Assembly: GCA_023614405.1 (NCBI GenBank)
Contig: CM042687.1
Coordinates: forward strand, 264,841,010 to 264,905,009
Length of the DNA stretch: 64,000 nt
DNA from: Avena insularis
Taxonomy: Eukaryota > Streptophyta > Magnoliopsida > Poales > Poaceae
Direction: 5' to 3'
Shown here: one piece after another, positions 35,701 to 47,962 of the stretch
Numbering within the stretch: the stretch's first letter is position 1
Layout: each line of letters starts with the position of its first letter
Notes under the pieces: model-generated
The model's input: only the letters and a program-made list of their open reading frames with translations
The model's database searches: none
What the model was told of the DNA's origin: nothing
Translations under genes and position numbers: made by a program

Positions 35701-37268
35701 GAGTTGCCAGATGATCTGTGTGCCCAATTTAGAGACCTCAGATTAGAGATTGTGCCTGAAGGACATCTCATGTCATTGGATGTTCAGCCCACTTTGTTGG
35801 ACAAAATCAAGGAAGCCCAAAAGACAGATAAGGAAATTGAAGAGATTAAGGAAAAGATTGTAAGGGAAAACCCAAAGGATTCCATGAAGACGAACATGGT
35901 ACTTTATGGTATGGAAAACGTATCTGCGTTCCGCAAGATCTGGAGCTTCGGAAACTGATTCTATAGGAAGCACACAACTCACCATATTCCATTCATCCGG
36001 GTAACACCAAAATGTACATGGATATGAAGGAAAATTTTTGGTGGAATAATCTCAAGAAGGACATCGCCGAACATATTGCTTTGTGTGATGTATGTAGTAG
36101 AGTGAAAGCATAACATCAGAAACCAGCAGGATTGCTACAACCACTACCTATTCCTGATTGGAAGTGGGACAAGATTGGCATGGAATTCATCACCGGATTA
36201 CCAAGGACCAGGTCTGGATATGATTCTATTTGGGTAGTAGTGGATCGCCTAACTAAAGTGGCTCATTTCATACCCGTGAAGACAACCTACACAAGTGCTA
36301 AGTTGGCCAAGATCTATATGAATAGGATTGTGTGTCTGCATGGAGTACCCAAGAGTATTGTGTCTGATAGGGGAACTCAATTCACCTCTCATTTTTGGAG
36401 GCAACTGCATGAGTCATTGGGAACGAGATTGGAATTTAGTACTTCTTTTCACCCCCAGACTGATGGACAGACAGAAAGGACCAACCAGATTCTAGAGGAT
36501 ATGTTGAGGGCATGTGCCCTAGACTATGGAGCTAGTTGGGATGAAAGTCTTCCTTACGCAGAATTCTCTTATAGCAACAGCTATCAAGCCAGTATTGAGA
36601 TGGCACCGTTTGAGTTTCTCTATGGGAGAAAGTGTACTACCCCATTGCTATGGAATGGTGTGGGAGAAAGAAATTTGTTCGGACCAGAACTAATCAAAGA
36701 GGCTGAAGAGAAAGTCAAGCTAGTAAAGGACAGATTGAAGATAGCACAGTCCCGACAGAAGAGCTACGCAGATCCTAAGCGTAGAGAAGTCACCTATGAG
36801 GTGGGTGATAGAGCGTATCTTAGAGTATCGCCACTTCGTGGAGTGAAGAGATTTGGAGTCAAAGGAAAATTGGCCCCAAGATATGTTGGACCATTCAAGA
36901 TTCTTAGTCGTAAAGGAGAAGTAGCTAATGAGATTGAATAGCCGGAATCATTGTCTGCCATTCACAATGTGTTTCATGTGAGTCAGCTAAAGAAATTCCA
37001 TCCAGAGATGTAAGAGACTTCTTTGAAAGATACTATACCTTTGGAGGAGGTTCAATTGGAAAGTGATCTTACTTATGAAGAAAAACCTATCAAGATTCTT
37101 GAGACTGCAGAAAGAGTTACTCGGACTAAGACTATCAAATTCTGCAAAGTGCAATGGAACCATCATTCCGAAGAAGAAGCAACATGGGAAAGAGAGGATG
37201 ACCTTCAGAAAGACCACCCTCACCTATTTGCTAGCCAATCCGAATCTCGAGGGCGAGATTCACCTTAA
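32797..37268 (+). pseudogene. Element G gag-pol with chromodomain; about ten stops and one frameshift
   Basis: The start is the ATG at 32797 (MPPRRANP). An (AAC)n run at 32925-32975 encodes an Asn/Gln tract. Then come a capsid domain, a His-rich linker (about 33530-33720) and a zinc knuckle CFKCKKMGHYANECP (33775-33819). Protease DTGAS is at 33964-33978 and RT FIDD at 34894-34905. RNase H, integrase with VSDRGTQF, and a chromodomain (WNHHSEEEATWEREDD, about 37150-37200) follow. Stops lie at 32920, 33451, 34249, 34507, 34954, 35964, 36111, 36939 and 37011. A one-base loss near 35877-35880 moves the frame. The chromodomain, which binds modified histones and guides integration, is complete here and mostly deleted in C. 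Confidence 0.95.
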
Positions 37269-37280
37269 GGGGGTTAGATT
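37265..37280 (+). other. Element G polypurine tract
   Basis: TTAAGGGGGTTAGATT adjoins the 3' LTR start and matches element C's tract at 12347-12361. Confidence 0.85.
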
Positions 37281-40200
37281 TGTAACATCCCTAAAATCAT
37301 ATTTTCAAAGTTTACACATCATTCATGCATTCATACTCACTTTAGGACCATTTCCTCAAAATCATAAACTTGTGATCTATCATTTTATGCAAAGCAAGGC
37401 ATTAGCCTTATTGCTACCTTATAAGAAGGAAGACCTTGTTTTGATCAGTAGAGTATTGATCCTAAGATTGATTGATATTTTCTAAATCTTGTTGAAAATT
37501 TCAAAACAAGAATCAAAAATTAAAACCATTTGTATGCCTATTATAAATATTTACTTAAGTCATGGTTTTAATTCTATTTTTAATGGACCAAGGTGTTTGT
37601 GATCAAACAGCAATGTTTTATACACAAATATATGCTTGGATCATTCTACAAAAATCCAGAGAAAGTTTGAATTCAAACTCATTTGAAAAGCATTTGAAAA
37701 TGATTTCACAAAATCAAAACAGAAATAGAAAAGGAACAAAGAAAAGGAAAAGGGCATGCGCCAGCCTTTCGGCCCAGTAACAGAACCAGCCCAACAACCA
37801 GCCCACCCGGGGTTTCCCTCTGACTCTAATTCTCACCCGCGCGAGCACCCCCTCTCACTGATGCCCCGGACCCACCTGCCCCATCATCGTTGTCCCCAAA
37901 CCCCCACTAATCGAGCCACCGCTTTCCCCATCGCCACCGCTGCTGATTGCGCGAGCTATTGCCGTTGATTCGCCGAGTAACTCCTCGCCCAGCTCTGGCT
38001 ACTTAAACCCCATAGTCCCAGATCCAGTTTCTCACACTCAATTCCCTCTGAACGCTCACAGGCTGCTCGCTTTTCTCTCCAAAACGCCTCTGTCCCGACG
38101 AAATCCGGAGACCGATTGTGGTAATCCTCATGCGGCGTTCGCTTCTACGGTTCATACAAGCTTATCCGCTATCACCTTGCGCATCTCCTGACATTCACCA
38201 TTTGCTTCATTTCACACAAGAGCGTCGCCTTCGACGACGACCGAGAGCACCCGACGACAGGCTTCACTCCGACGAGGAATCCCCACCGTGTCCATGCGCC
38301 CTGACCATGTCCAGCTGCACGTTGAGCTTCGCCGTGTCTCCGCGACCTCGGTAAGCACCAGACCCCTCGCCCTGGCCCTCTGGTCTCGCTGGAACATCAC
38401 CGGCAGATGCGCAGCCGCCGCGGTAGCCATTTGCGCTGCCCGTTGTTGGTCAGAGCAACGTGGTCCGCTGGATCTGGATCCAGCGGATGCGATTAGATCA
38501 ACCCGCGAAGGGGTATGCGCAGATCTGGGCCGTGCTTAGTTAGTTAGATCCAACGGCCGCGAGCATGATCCAGTGTGAACCGGTACCAGCGAATCAGAAA
38601 GCGCCGCGTGGCTAGAGTTTAAATTTAAAATCTGGAAATAGATCTATTAGTTGTTCAAACTTGCAAAATTCATAACTTTTGATCCACACGTTAAAATTTT
38701 GCAAATTTTATATCAATTGAATCAGGAGAAAGAATTCTATCCAATTATGCACTTTGTTTAATAAATTTCATCTGTAAAATGGGTTGTTTTTGCAGAGACA
38801 TTTATAAGATTTTTTTGCATATAAAAATTGTATGGAAAATGTTCTAAGGGCCAAATTAATTTTATTTAGTGTATAATTTTTTTGTTTATGATTTATTACT
38901 GTTTCACTTGTATTGTTTTATTTAGAAAATCATCACATGGCATTTGCATGCATTCATATATTTTTGCTTGTATATTTTGATATGTGAATTTGGTGCTATC
39001 ATTTTATGTGTAGATTTTGGTACTAGTGGTGATTGTGATTGTGAGGATTGTTGCTACTACCCCAACTACCAAGGCAAGTGGTGCTTCATATTTGTATCCC
39101 AATATTTTGACTATGCATTAGAAATATTTTGCATAGGGCTTGCATGAATAATTTTGCTAAGTATCTATATGCCATGCTTGGGAAATCCTAGTAGTGGTAG
39201 AATTGTTAGAATTTCCTATAAGTTAAGATACTTGCTATTTCCATGCTTAGTCTAGCTAGTAGTAACCAAGGGTGGATTATATATATATGCTATGAGAAAT
39301 ATTTCTAAGTCCTTGAACTATGTTTTTCTTAATAAAACAACTAAGTGAATGAAACACCTGGGTGGAATGGAAAGAATGGTTTGTGTTGAGTGGTTACACA
39401 AGGCCCATTTCTATGGTTTACCTTGTGTATCTCACTTGTGGAATGCCACCCAGGAACAAAGGGATTTGAGATGCCAAATGTTAAGAAGCTTCTAGTGCAG
39501 CCACATGGCATTATGGGCTCTGCCTGGATCATATAGGTTGCAATAACTTAGCCAAATGGACAGTTGGTGGTAGGGGAATGATAGGTTTGGGGCACATCCA
39601 TTTTGGTCTAAGGGAAGGCTTCTGAAAGGTCCTGTCTTGGTGAAAATCAAGTCTTGTGGGGAGAGTGCACAACCTATGCAGATGGAAGAAACTAAGTACT
39701 TAGCCATGTCCCTGGTATTGGACAATTTGAGCATCAAGACATGGAAGCTATCAAGAATCTCCTCATCCGAATTTTCTAAGTTAAAACATGTGCTTGAACA
39801 AGGGTGAAGGTTCACCAATTTCTATTGGTGGTTCCTTGGGAAAGTTTTTACCAAACAAAACTTAGTGTTTTTCAACTGATAGGTAAAAACTATTTTGAGC
39901 AATGCAAGCCTAAGCTACACTTAGCCAAATTCATGTAGTAACTAGATGCTAAAAATTCTACTAAGGTATCACTTGCCAATACTATTCCAATGTATTGACC
40001 CACTGTGGCTGTAACTTGTGATGTTGTAGGTTACTCTGATGATGATTAGGGGTTATGAGTCTACACTCAACATGCTTGCCTGTGGCACATGAATATGAAG
40101 ACTTTTATTTATATTGTTAAGTTAAACTCTTGTACTAGCCTATGGCTATGGAGTTGTAAAAGACTATGTTTTCTATGGAATGACGATGTAATAATGACCT

Positions 40201-40304
40201 TTGTTTCTGTGTACTTCATCTTAAACTGTGGATGCTAGCAATTGATCCAGGGACTAGCATTGCAATCACAGGGATCTTTACCTTTATAAAGGTGGGATCT
40301 TACA
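37281..40304 (+). repeat. Element G 3' LTR
   Basis: This 3024-bp repeat, partner of 27942-30891, carries an extra segment (40148-40227, GAGTTGTAAAAGACTATG...) absent from the 5' copy. It ends GGTGGGATCTTACA. Confidence 0.93.
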
Positions 40305-41542
40305 TGTTTTTTGTACTAAATATCCTTGGTCATTGAGGTTGTGCTGGACACACAACTTAGACAAATGTGAAAGTTGGCTTGATGACTTGGTTCCAGTTGT
40401 CATGGGCATGGAGATGCTATTCCAACTTACACAGATTCGGTAAAGAGTTTAGCGATTTGGATTGACCCATATTGAGGTACAACGAACAACTTGTCATTTG
40501 TATATCTCAATCAATGTAATCCTTAGACCTGAGGTTATTGCATAGTACGAGTTGAGGATCACTGAATTAGGTTCTGTCAAACGCTGATCTGTAACTGGGC
40601 AGTTATAAAGGCAGAGTTTGGGTCGACTGAAAATCAAGCTGCGTGATGTGGATAACCAAGATGGAATTTTCCCCCCACACTCGGAGAGATATTCTCTGGG
40701 CCCTCTCGGATGATATGATTCGGAAAGCATGCCCATGCACGACTCGGTTAAGTGTTAACCGAGGCGATCGACTAAGAGTTAGTCGGGTGAATCACTTATC
40801 TCGAATCGAGAAGTGAGTCAGACTATTTAAGGGATGACAATTATTTGCCTATAGTCTGACAAGGTATATCGTGAGGCAAAAGGGACTCGGACGCAAGTCG
40901 CATTGGAAAGGCAAGTCATCATGACTCTTTGGCACTTGGGAGTCGACACATTGTGCTAGGAGCCGCTATTGACTGATCGATTGAGAGTCGGACTCTTATC
41001 GTGTCCAAGTAGCCATGAGCCTACAGGGTCACACACTTAAGAGCGGGAGCAAGTTCGGATTGGATCTGAACTGGAAATCTGGTTGGGTTGGACCCGAGCC
41101 TGATTTGGACTGAGTTAGTGAGTCAGACTCACAGGGACTAATATTATATGGGCTTTAGTGAATGGGCTGCGCGAGCAAAGTCCATGTTCACTCCCTATTT
41201 ATAGTGGAGCATCGTAACCCAGAAAGGTTAATCGTTGTTCGGTTAGGTCATTCCATGTGTTGGAAACCCTAGCTCCACAGCAGTCCTGCCGCCGTATCGA
41301 ACCTAGCAGTTCGCTGCCGGTGCTCCTCCTTGTACGTGTGGATACCAGTAGAGGTGTTGTACGATCAGCACCAGGACGATTGGAGCGCAAAGGACTGCAC
41401 TGCATCAACAGACGCGCTTCATCAGTAATCCGCAACTGCGCGTCTAGTGGCAAACCTCGTGTCCTTCTACCTCGGCTAGATCTTGGGATCACCACGTTAG
41501 AGGGAAATGTTTCGTTTTGTCTCTGTGTGGCCCAACATTGGG

Positions 41543-41818
41543 TATGTCACCAAGTACAAGAAGAAGAAGACCAAGAATGTTCAATCAAATACAAGCACCG
41601 CTGAGAAGATTGTCACAAAAGATAAAACTAACAATATTGGTTTTCCAGGGTCTCACAATCCAAATTATGAACTCTTTTGTGATTATTATGGCGATGTTTA
41701 TGCTTATTGTGTTGGTCCTTTTGATGAATATGTTGCTTGGTCTATTTGGGTCCCAAAGGCCCTTGTTACTAACATGAAAGGACCCATTGAAAAATGGGTA
41801 CCTAAAACAAAGAAGTAA
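41543..41818 (+). pseudogene. Element F gag, C-terminal part
   Basis: The gag frame resumes straight after the TTGGG duplication of solo LTR H (YVTKYKKKKTKN...). It stays open for about 90 codons to a TAA at 41816. The segment HNPNYELFCDYYGDVYAY and the closing WVPKALVTNMKGP are of the kind that precedes the protease in Copia polyproteins. The next ORF starts six bases later in another frame. The junction carries TTCTCTTGCAG, a good match to a plant 3' splice site. The stop and frame change may be decay, or may be a built-in gag/pol switch. Confidence 0.82.
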
Positions 41819-41823
41819 TTCTC

Positions 41824-44800
41824 TTGCAGGGCTATGCTTCCGGTGGGTCGAAATGGGTGCTGGATAGTGGATGCACTAGTCATATGACCGGAAGCAAGGA
41901 GATCATCACGGAGATGCATCCCAATCATGATAATATTACAGTCTCCTATGGTGATAAGTCTAAATCTCAGGTATTGGGTCTTGGCAAGGTTGTGGTTGCC
42001 CACGATATCTCTCTCATGGACGTCATGCTTGTTGAGACCCTCGGTTACGACCTTCTTTCTGTTTGTGCCCTTGGCAAGATGGGTTTTTCTGTTTTCATTG
42101 ATGATGATTTGGTGTTACTCTTGTGGAGCAAGTCTCTAAAGGTCGCTTTTGTTGGGTATGTCGAAAATGACTTGTATGTGGTGGACTTTTCGGGGAAAAC
42201 CACTTCGGGTCCGATGTACCTATTCGGAAAGGCCGATGTGGGATGGCTATGGCATCGTCGTTTAGGCCATGTCAACATGAGAACTTTGCAAAGTCTCCAC
42301 AAGGGTGGCCACATCCTTGGACTAAAAGACAATGTCTCTTTTGCCAAAGATTGTGTTTGTAGGGCTTGTGTTGAAGGCAAAATGCATGACTCTCCCCAAA
42401 AGAGGAAGACTATTGTGTCTTCAAAGAGAATCTTGGAATTACTTCATGTGGACTTATTTGGTCCATCTCATGCCAGTCTCGGTGGGAAGAAACATTGCTT
42501 GGTCATTGTCGATGATTACTCAAGATATACATGGGTCTATTTTTTCAAGCTATAGAGTGAGACTCAACAAACTATCATTGACTTTGCCAATGAAGTTCAA
42601 CGTCAACACAACATCCTATCCTGGCAATAAGAAGTGACAAGGGCTCCGAGTTCAAGAACTACACTTTGAATGAGTTTCTAAGTGAAGAGGGGATAAGACA
42701 TCAATATTCCGCTGCGTACACCCCTCAACAAAATGGTGTAGCCGAGAGGAAGAACCGGACTTTAATGGATATGGCAAGATCAATGTTGGCTGAATTCAAG
42801 TCTCCTCACAAATTTTGGGATGAAGCCATATCCAGCGCTTGTCACTCATCTAACCGGCTCTACCTCCAAAAGATTTTGGACAAGACTCCGTATGAAATAC
42901 TTACCGGTAACAAGACCAACATCTCATACTTCAGGGTATTTGGTTGTAAGTGTTTCTTTCTTATCAAAGGTGTCCGCTTGTCTAAATTTGAGTCCAAGGC
43001 TTTAGAAGGTATTTTTGTTGGTTACGGTGCTGAATCCCACACTTATAGAGTCTACAACAAGCTCACCGGGACTGTTGTAGAATCTTGTAGTGTGGAGTTC
43101 GATGAAAATAACGGCTCCTATGTGGGGCAAGTTGATGTTTGTGATGTAGATGTTGAAATACCCCAAGATGCCATAAGAAGAATGGGCGTGGGATTTTTTC
43201 GCCCCATTGAGGAACCCCTTGTGGCGGATTGGGAAGGACATTGATCCACTCAAGTGGAGCCCTCATCTACACAAGGTCAACAAGCTCCTACTGCTGGAGA
43301 AAACTCTGCACCAACACCGCAACTTTCTGAAGTTCATCAGTCTCCTAGACAAAATGATAGTCCCAGATTTGTATACGCCTCCAAGGGGCGGATCCCGCCT
43401 GGCACTCCAACTCGTCCCAGGGGATCAGAAGAAGAAGAGAACGACCAAGAAGACTCCAGGCCGGATTCTCCGGCCCCCGAGGGCGGATTATCCGGCCCTG
43501 GATCTCCCAGCTCTGTCAGGCATTCTCAGGAAGAGGAATTTGTAGCCACATCTCCCAGGCCGAATAGTCCGGCCCCACCTAGGGGCGGATTATCCGGCCC
43601 TGAAGAAAATGTTCAGCAGCAAGCTCCTGTTGTCAACTCAGATCAAGATCAAGGGCAAGATAGTGTACAAGACAAGGATACAAATGTTGAATCAACTCCT
43701 TCTAGAAACAATAAGGACATTGAGGCTCGTCGCAAGGCTCGTGCTGATCGGAACCTTGAGCTAAGGGGTCACACTCTTGACAAGGTTGTCGGTGATCTAC
43801 GAAGGAGGGTGTCTACTAGAAGAGAACTTCCAAGCTTCTGTGGTCATCAAGCTCACATTTCTATGGTTGAACCAAAGAAGGTCTTTGATGCTCTTGAAGA
43901 TCTTGATTGGGTAGTTGCAATGCATGACGAATTAAATAACTTTGAGCGCAACAAAGTTTGGATGCTCGTAGAGAAACCCAAAGAATGCCGCAATGTTATC
44001 GGCACCAAGTGGATTTTCAAGAACAAACAATATGAAAATGGCATTGTTGTGAGGAACAAAGCAAGACTCGTGGCTCAAGGATTCTCTCAAGTGGAAGGAA
44101 TTGATTTTGGCGAGCCTTATGCTCCTCTAGCACGTCTTGAGTCCATCCGTATCCTTCTTGCATATGCAGCTCATCATAATTTTAAATTACATCAAATGGA
44201 TGTTAAGAGTGCGTTTCTTAATGGTCCACTACATGAGTTGGTATACGTCAAGCAACCCCCGGGTTTTGAGGATCCCAAATTCCCGAACCATGTCTAACTC
44301 GATAAGGCGCTCTATGGCCTTAGAAAAGCCCCACGTGCATGGTATGAGCACCTTAAAGAGCTCCTGTTCGACCGTGGATTCGAAGTTGGGCAAATCGAGC
44401 CCACTCTTTTTACTAAGAAGGTTAATGGGGAGCTTTTTGTATGCCAACGATATGTAGACGATATTATTTTTGGCTCCTCTAACCAAGCTTTTAACGATGA
44501 ATTTTCTAAGCTTATGACTGACAGATTTGAGATGTCTATGATGGGAGAATTGAGGTTCTTTCTTGGTTTCGATATCAAACATCTTAGAGAGGGAACTTTT
44601 ATTAATCAAGCAAAGTACATCCAAGACATGCTCAAGAGGTTCAAGATGACGGATCTCAATGGCGTTGCTACTCCAATGCAAACAAAGTGTCATCTTGAGC
44701 TTAATCCCAACGGTAAAGACGTGGACCAAAAGGTATACCGATCCATGATCGGCTCTCTCCTTTACCTTTGTGCATCTAGGCCCGATATCGTGTTAAATGT

Positions 44801-45404
44801 AGGAGTGTGTGCAAGGTACCAAGCCGCTCCTAAAGAAAGCCACTTAGTGGTGGTCAAACGAATCTTCAGATATTTGGTTAATTCCCCAAATTTTGGTTTA
44901 TGGTATCCCACAGGTTCAAGTTTCTCTCTATGTGGTTACACTGATTCAGATTGGGTTGGTGACAAAGATGATCGAAAATCAACTTCTGGTGCATGTCAAT
45001 TCTTGGGCAGGTCTCTAGTGTGTTGGTCTTCAAAGAAACAAAATTGCATATCACTCTCAACCGCCGAAGCTAAATATGTTGCTGCTGCAAGTGATTGTAC
45101 ACAATTATTATGGATGAGGCAAACTTTAAAGGAATATGGTGTCAATTGTGACAAAGTGCCTCTTTTATGTGACAATGAAAGTGCTATCAAAATTGCTTAC
45201 AATCCGGTGCAGCATACAAGAACAAAACATATTGAGATTCACAATCATTTCATTCGGGATCATGTTGCTCGTGGCGATATTGCACTATCCTTTGTGAGCA
45301 CGAAGAACCAACTTGCTGATATCTTCACGAAGCCTCTTGATGAAGCAAGATTTTGTTATTTGAGGAATGAGCTAAATATCATAGATTCAAGGAGCTTGGC
45401 TTGA
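41824..45404 (+). pseudogene. Element F pol: protease, integrase, RT, RNase H (three stops, one frameshift)
   Basis: Order is that of Ty1/Copia. Protease has DSGCTSHM (41863-41886). The integrase zinc-binding part has WHRRLGHVNM and CRACVEGK. The integrase core has HVDLFGPS and ends with NGVAERKNRTL. A proline-rich linker holds palindromes (43385-43600). RT has [15 protein letters not shown] and YVDD (44451-44462). RNase H has YTDSDW and TAEAKYVA and ends at 45404. The first part is in one frame up to a TAG at 42553. A frameshift follows near 42625, and the rest is one frame with a TGA at 43242 and a TAA at 44295. Catalytic motifs are still readable. The gene therefore looks recently disabled rather than ancient. 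Confidence 0.95.
43385..43600. repeat. Palindromes inside the F pol coding linker
   Basis: A partial unit lies at 43385-43399. Full units lie at 43459-43475 and 43481-43498 (pair) and at 43558-43576 and 43582-43600 (pair). Sequences are GGCCGGATTCTCCGGCC and GGGGCGGATTATCCGGCCC types. In the pol frame each pair encodes nearly the same peptide, [14 protein letters not shown] and [15 protein letters not shown]. They lie between the integrase C-terminus and the RT. Confidence 0.88.
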
Positions 45405-46414
45405 CTACCCTTGCACACTCACTTGCTCTTATTCGTGTATTTGGTTTAGATGTGGCATAGACATAGGGGGAGTGTGGTCCTAATTGATTGGGCTAACCCT
45501 CCCCCCATAATGCTGAAAGCAAGACAAAATCATTTCCCTTAATATCATTTTGTGATATGTGGGTTATTGATGAGCATTGGTTTTGAACTCAAGATACATC
45601 TTCGCGGTGTCATGCCATGCGCTCCAACATGGTGGCTTCGGCCACCGCTCTCTTCCTTGAGAAGAGTTGGTTTCTAATGGCTCTCTTTGGATTTTCTTGC
45701 ATATCTTTTGTTCTTATGGAGAACACACCCTGGCTTTTATTTGATTTGTTCTTGCAAGTTTGGGTGTGTAGTACCATCACAGTTTGTTGCTCTAAACCCA
45801 AGCCTTTTTCCTCCTTGAACCATCTATTCTTGCACACAAGTCCTCTATACACCATCGAGGGGTTTTGCAAGGATGCTCTGGCCTGAATCTGTCTTTCCAG
45901 AAAATTCAGAGGGGGGGTGGACTATCCGCCCCAAGTAGGGGGCAGATTATTCGCCCCGGGCGTTTTCTGCCTCTAAAGGGCTGGTTCGGGGAGGCCAGGC
46001 TCAAACAGAGCAACCAGCCCTCCCCCAACCCTATCTTTGCCCCCAGCCGCCGCTAGAGCTTCCGCCCCTCCCCGAAGTCAATTTTACCACCGGATTCTCC
46101 GGGCCCTCCCCGGATCTTCTTCCCCTCATCTCCGGGTATCTTCTCCTCCACGATTTTCCTCCAATGAGTGAGGGTAACTCTCTCATCTCTTGGAAATCTC
46201 GTTGTAGAAGATACTATGTGTTTCCCTTACTTATTAGAATCAGTTGTATTGCAACCCTCGTGCCAGATCTATTTTGCCTTGGTAAATCTAGGCCATTCCA
46301 GAATTTTTCTGCGGGGGGCGGATTATCTGCCCCTGCCAGGGCCGGATAATCCGTCCTAGAGATTAAAACCTGGTCTGGTTTGGTTCTGATTTCCGCAATG
46401 CACACCCTTGGCTC
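45405..46414 (+). other. Element F spacer between pol and third ORF, with palindromes
   Basis: No conserved gene is seen. The ORF at 45617-45886 has hydrophobic stretches but no family signature. Two palindrome pairs lie here, at 45914-45932 with 45938-45957 and at 46315-46333 with 46340-46357, plus a decayed unit near 46092. The second pair stands just upstream of the third ORF. Confidence 0.7.
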
Positions 46415-47962
46415 ATGGATTGCTTTTCTACTATTTCTAACATTTCTCCTAGACTTGTGTGTGCTTATCTCCATGCTATCCCTCTCATGCTTTTCATAGG
46501 TGGTTCCAAGGCTACTAAGACCTTCACTCGTCATCCCCGTGCCCGTTATCTCAGGCCCAATGCAGAAGGCACGTTCATTGACGAAACAGAAGTTCGCAGA
46601 GTAGCAAGAGAGGCTGAACGGATGGCAGAGGCAGCAAAGAAAACCAAGAAGACTGCATCTCGCAAGGGCAAACAGTCGCGGCCCAACTACAAGGCTATGG
46701 ACAGTATTCAGTATGCCTCCATTGGCCAAACTGATTACTATGATGAGGCTGACAGTGATGGTCCTCCAGAGGACTCTATGTTTTGGAATGCACACTTTCG
46801 GGCTATTCATGATGATGTGTATGCCACTCTCAAGCTTCGCCCCATGCACCCCATCAATATGACTGAGACCCAATCCAAGGCAAGACTCCTTGAAGCTTTG
46901 GATGTGACTAACAATATGGGGCTTCACCACCTTATGACTCTCCAATGCAACTATGATTCCTCTGTGGTGAGGCAGTTTTTCTCGACACTTGTGATTTGCG
47001 GTGATGAGCGTCGTACCATGAAGTGGATGACCAGGACAACAATGATTCAGTCGGACTTCCGCTTTTTTGGGCAGGTTCTTGGGTATGCTTTCCATGGCCG
47101 TGACACTCCTTCTAGCCACCGCATCATTTCTCCACTCAAGCCATCCAACGACAATGTGCTTGCTCCATGTCTGACATCTGATGGTATTGCTGGCACTTTC
47201 GCTGGACTCTCTCCTTTGTATGCCTCCCTTGTTGGTCTTTTTAGGGAAAGCATATCTCCTAGTGGGGGCAACAATGACAAGATGCGCGGTCACCTAGTAC
47301 CTCTCCTCGCATTTGCTCACGACTGTGCCACCAATTCTGGTTCAGCTACAGGTTACAAATTGGATGTCATGGACTATATATATCATGAGATGACGGAAGC
47401 TATGATCAACAGGCTCTCAATCCCATATGCCCCTTTCATTATGATGCTCATCAAGCATATGTTGCCCCTTGAGGACTTTGGCACTGATTTGGATGGTGTT
47501 CACAGGCCAAAGAAAATCTGCAACAAGGCTCAGAAGACCCATCACCTATCCTTTGCTCCTGAGTCCTTCATGCGTGATGCAAGGGCTAGTGGTCGTCGTT
47601 CCGCGGTGTCCCCAATGGCACGCGAGGTTAAGCATCTCAATTGGTTCCAGCGGAACATCCTTTGCATGGGCATAGATACTCACAAGGGCCAGTATGAGGA
47701 ATACCGGAGGAGCCATGAGATGGCACACACTCAGCAGCTCATCCTACATCACGTGTCCGGTGCCACTGGCAATCCACCTCCTCCTACTGCTCCGGAACCA
47801 TATGCTTAGTGGAACACTTCAGGGATCAACTATGGTGAGCTCGAGAGTTTCCTATTTCCTCCACCTCCGAGGGCACCTACTCCTCCAGCTGGTGACGATG
47901 ATGATGAGTATGATGAAGAGGAAGGGGACGGGGATGACTACGACGAGGATGAGGAGGCGTGA
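46415..47962 (+). pseudogene. Element F third ORF after pol (plant retroelement env-like/ORF1-type), one stop
   Basis: An open frame of 464 codons ends at a TAG (47807). Reading on, the same frame stays open to TGA 47960-47962 and adds a Pro-rich and then strongly acidic tail (DDDDEYDEEEGDGDD). The start is uncertain; MLFIGGSK at 46489 is an alternative. Residues 60-100 are basic and Lys-rich. The middle has MKWMTRTTMIQSDFRFFGQV and later LVPLLAFAHDCATNSG and MDYIYHEMTEAM. The layout resembles the Athila ORF1 in element E (short aromatic block, then a helical block, then acidic tail). Such ORFs in SIRE-type elements are called env-like by position, but no signal peptide or clear transmembrane segment is seen here. 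An opposite-strand ORF (46214-47293) is its shadow. Confidence 0.75.

Larger units (their letters stand above)
27942..40304 (+). mobile_element. Element G: full-length Tekay-type chromovirus (Ty3/Gypsy), plus strand
   Basis: LTRs are at 27942-30891 and 37281-40304, the primer site at 30894 and the polypurine tract before 37281. Two accessory ORFs, gag and pol follow, with a complete chromodomain. The target duplication is TGTTG (27937-27941) against TGTTT (40305-40309), one base different. It lies in solo LTR H, so it is the youngest layer of that branch. It is a close relative of C: gag starts MPPRR in both, and the RT, RNase H and integrase segments are nearly collinear. Confidence 0.94.
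27801..41537 (+). mobile_element. Solo LTR H (Angela-like Copia) in F gag, itself split by element G
   Basis: It begins TGTTGGGAATATGCCCTAGA at 27801 and ends GTGGCCCAACA at 41537, so the ends are TGTTGGG/CCCAACA. The target duplication TTGGG is perfect (27796-27800 and 41538-41542). Only about 1.37 kb remains after removing G (27801-27941 plus 40305-41537), the size of one LTR, with no coding sequence, so this is a solo LTR. The part 40650-40720 resembles Copia1's LTR (CTCTGGGCCCTCTCGG). ORFs in 41199-41506 are LTR DNA. Confidence 0.92.

Noticed and set aside
46214..47293. 359-codon ORF on the minus strand
   Set aside because: It lies opposite F's third ORF and has no recognisable domain; it is most simply explained as an antisense shadow.
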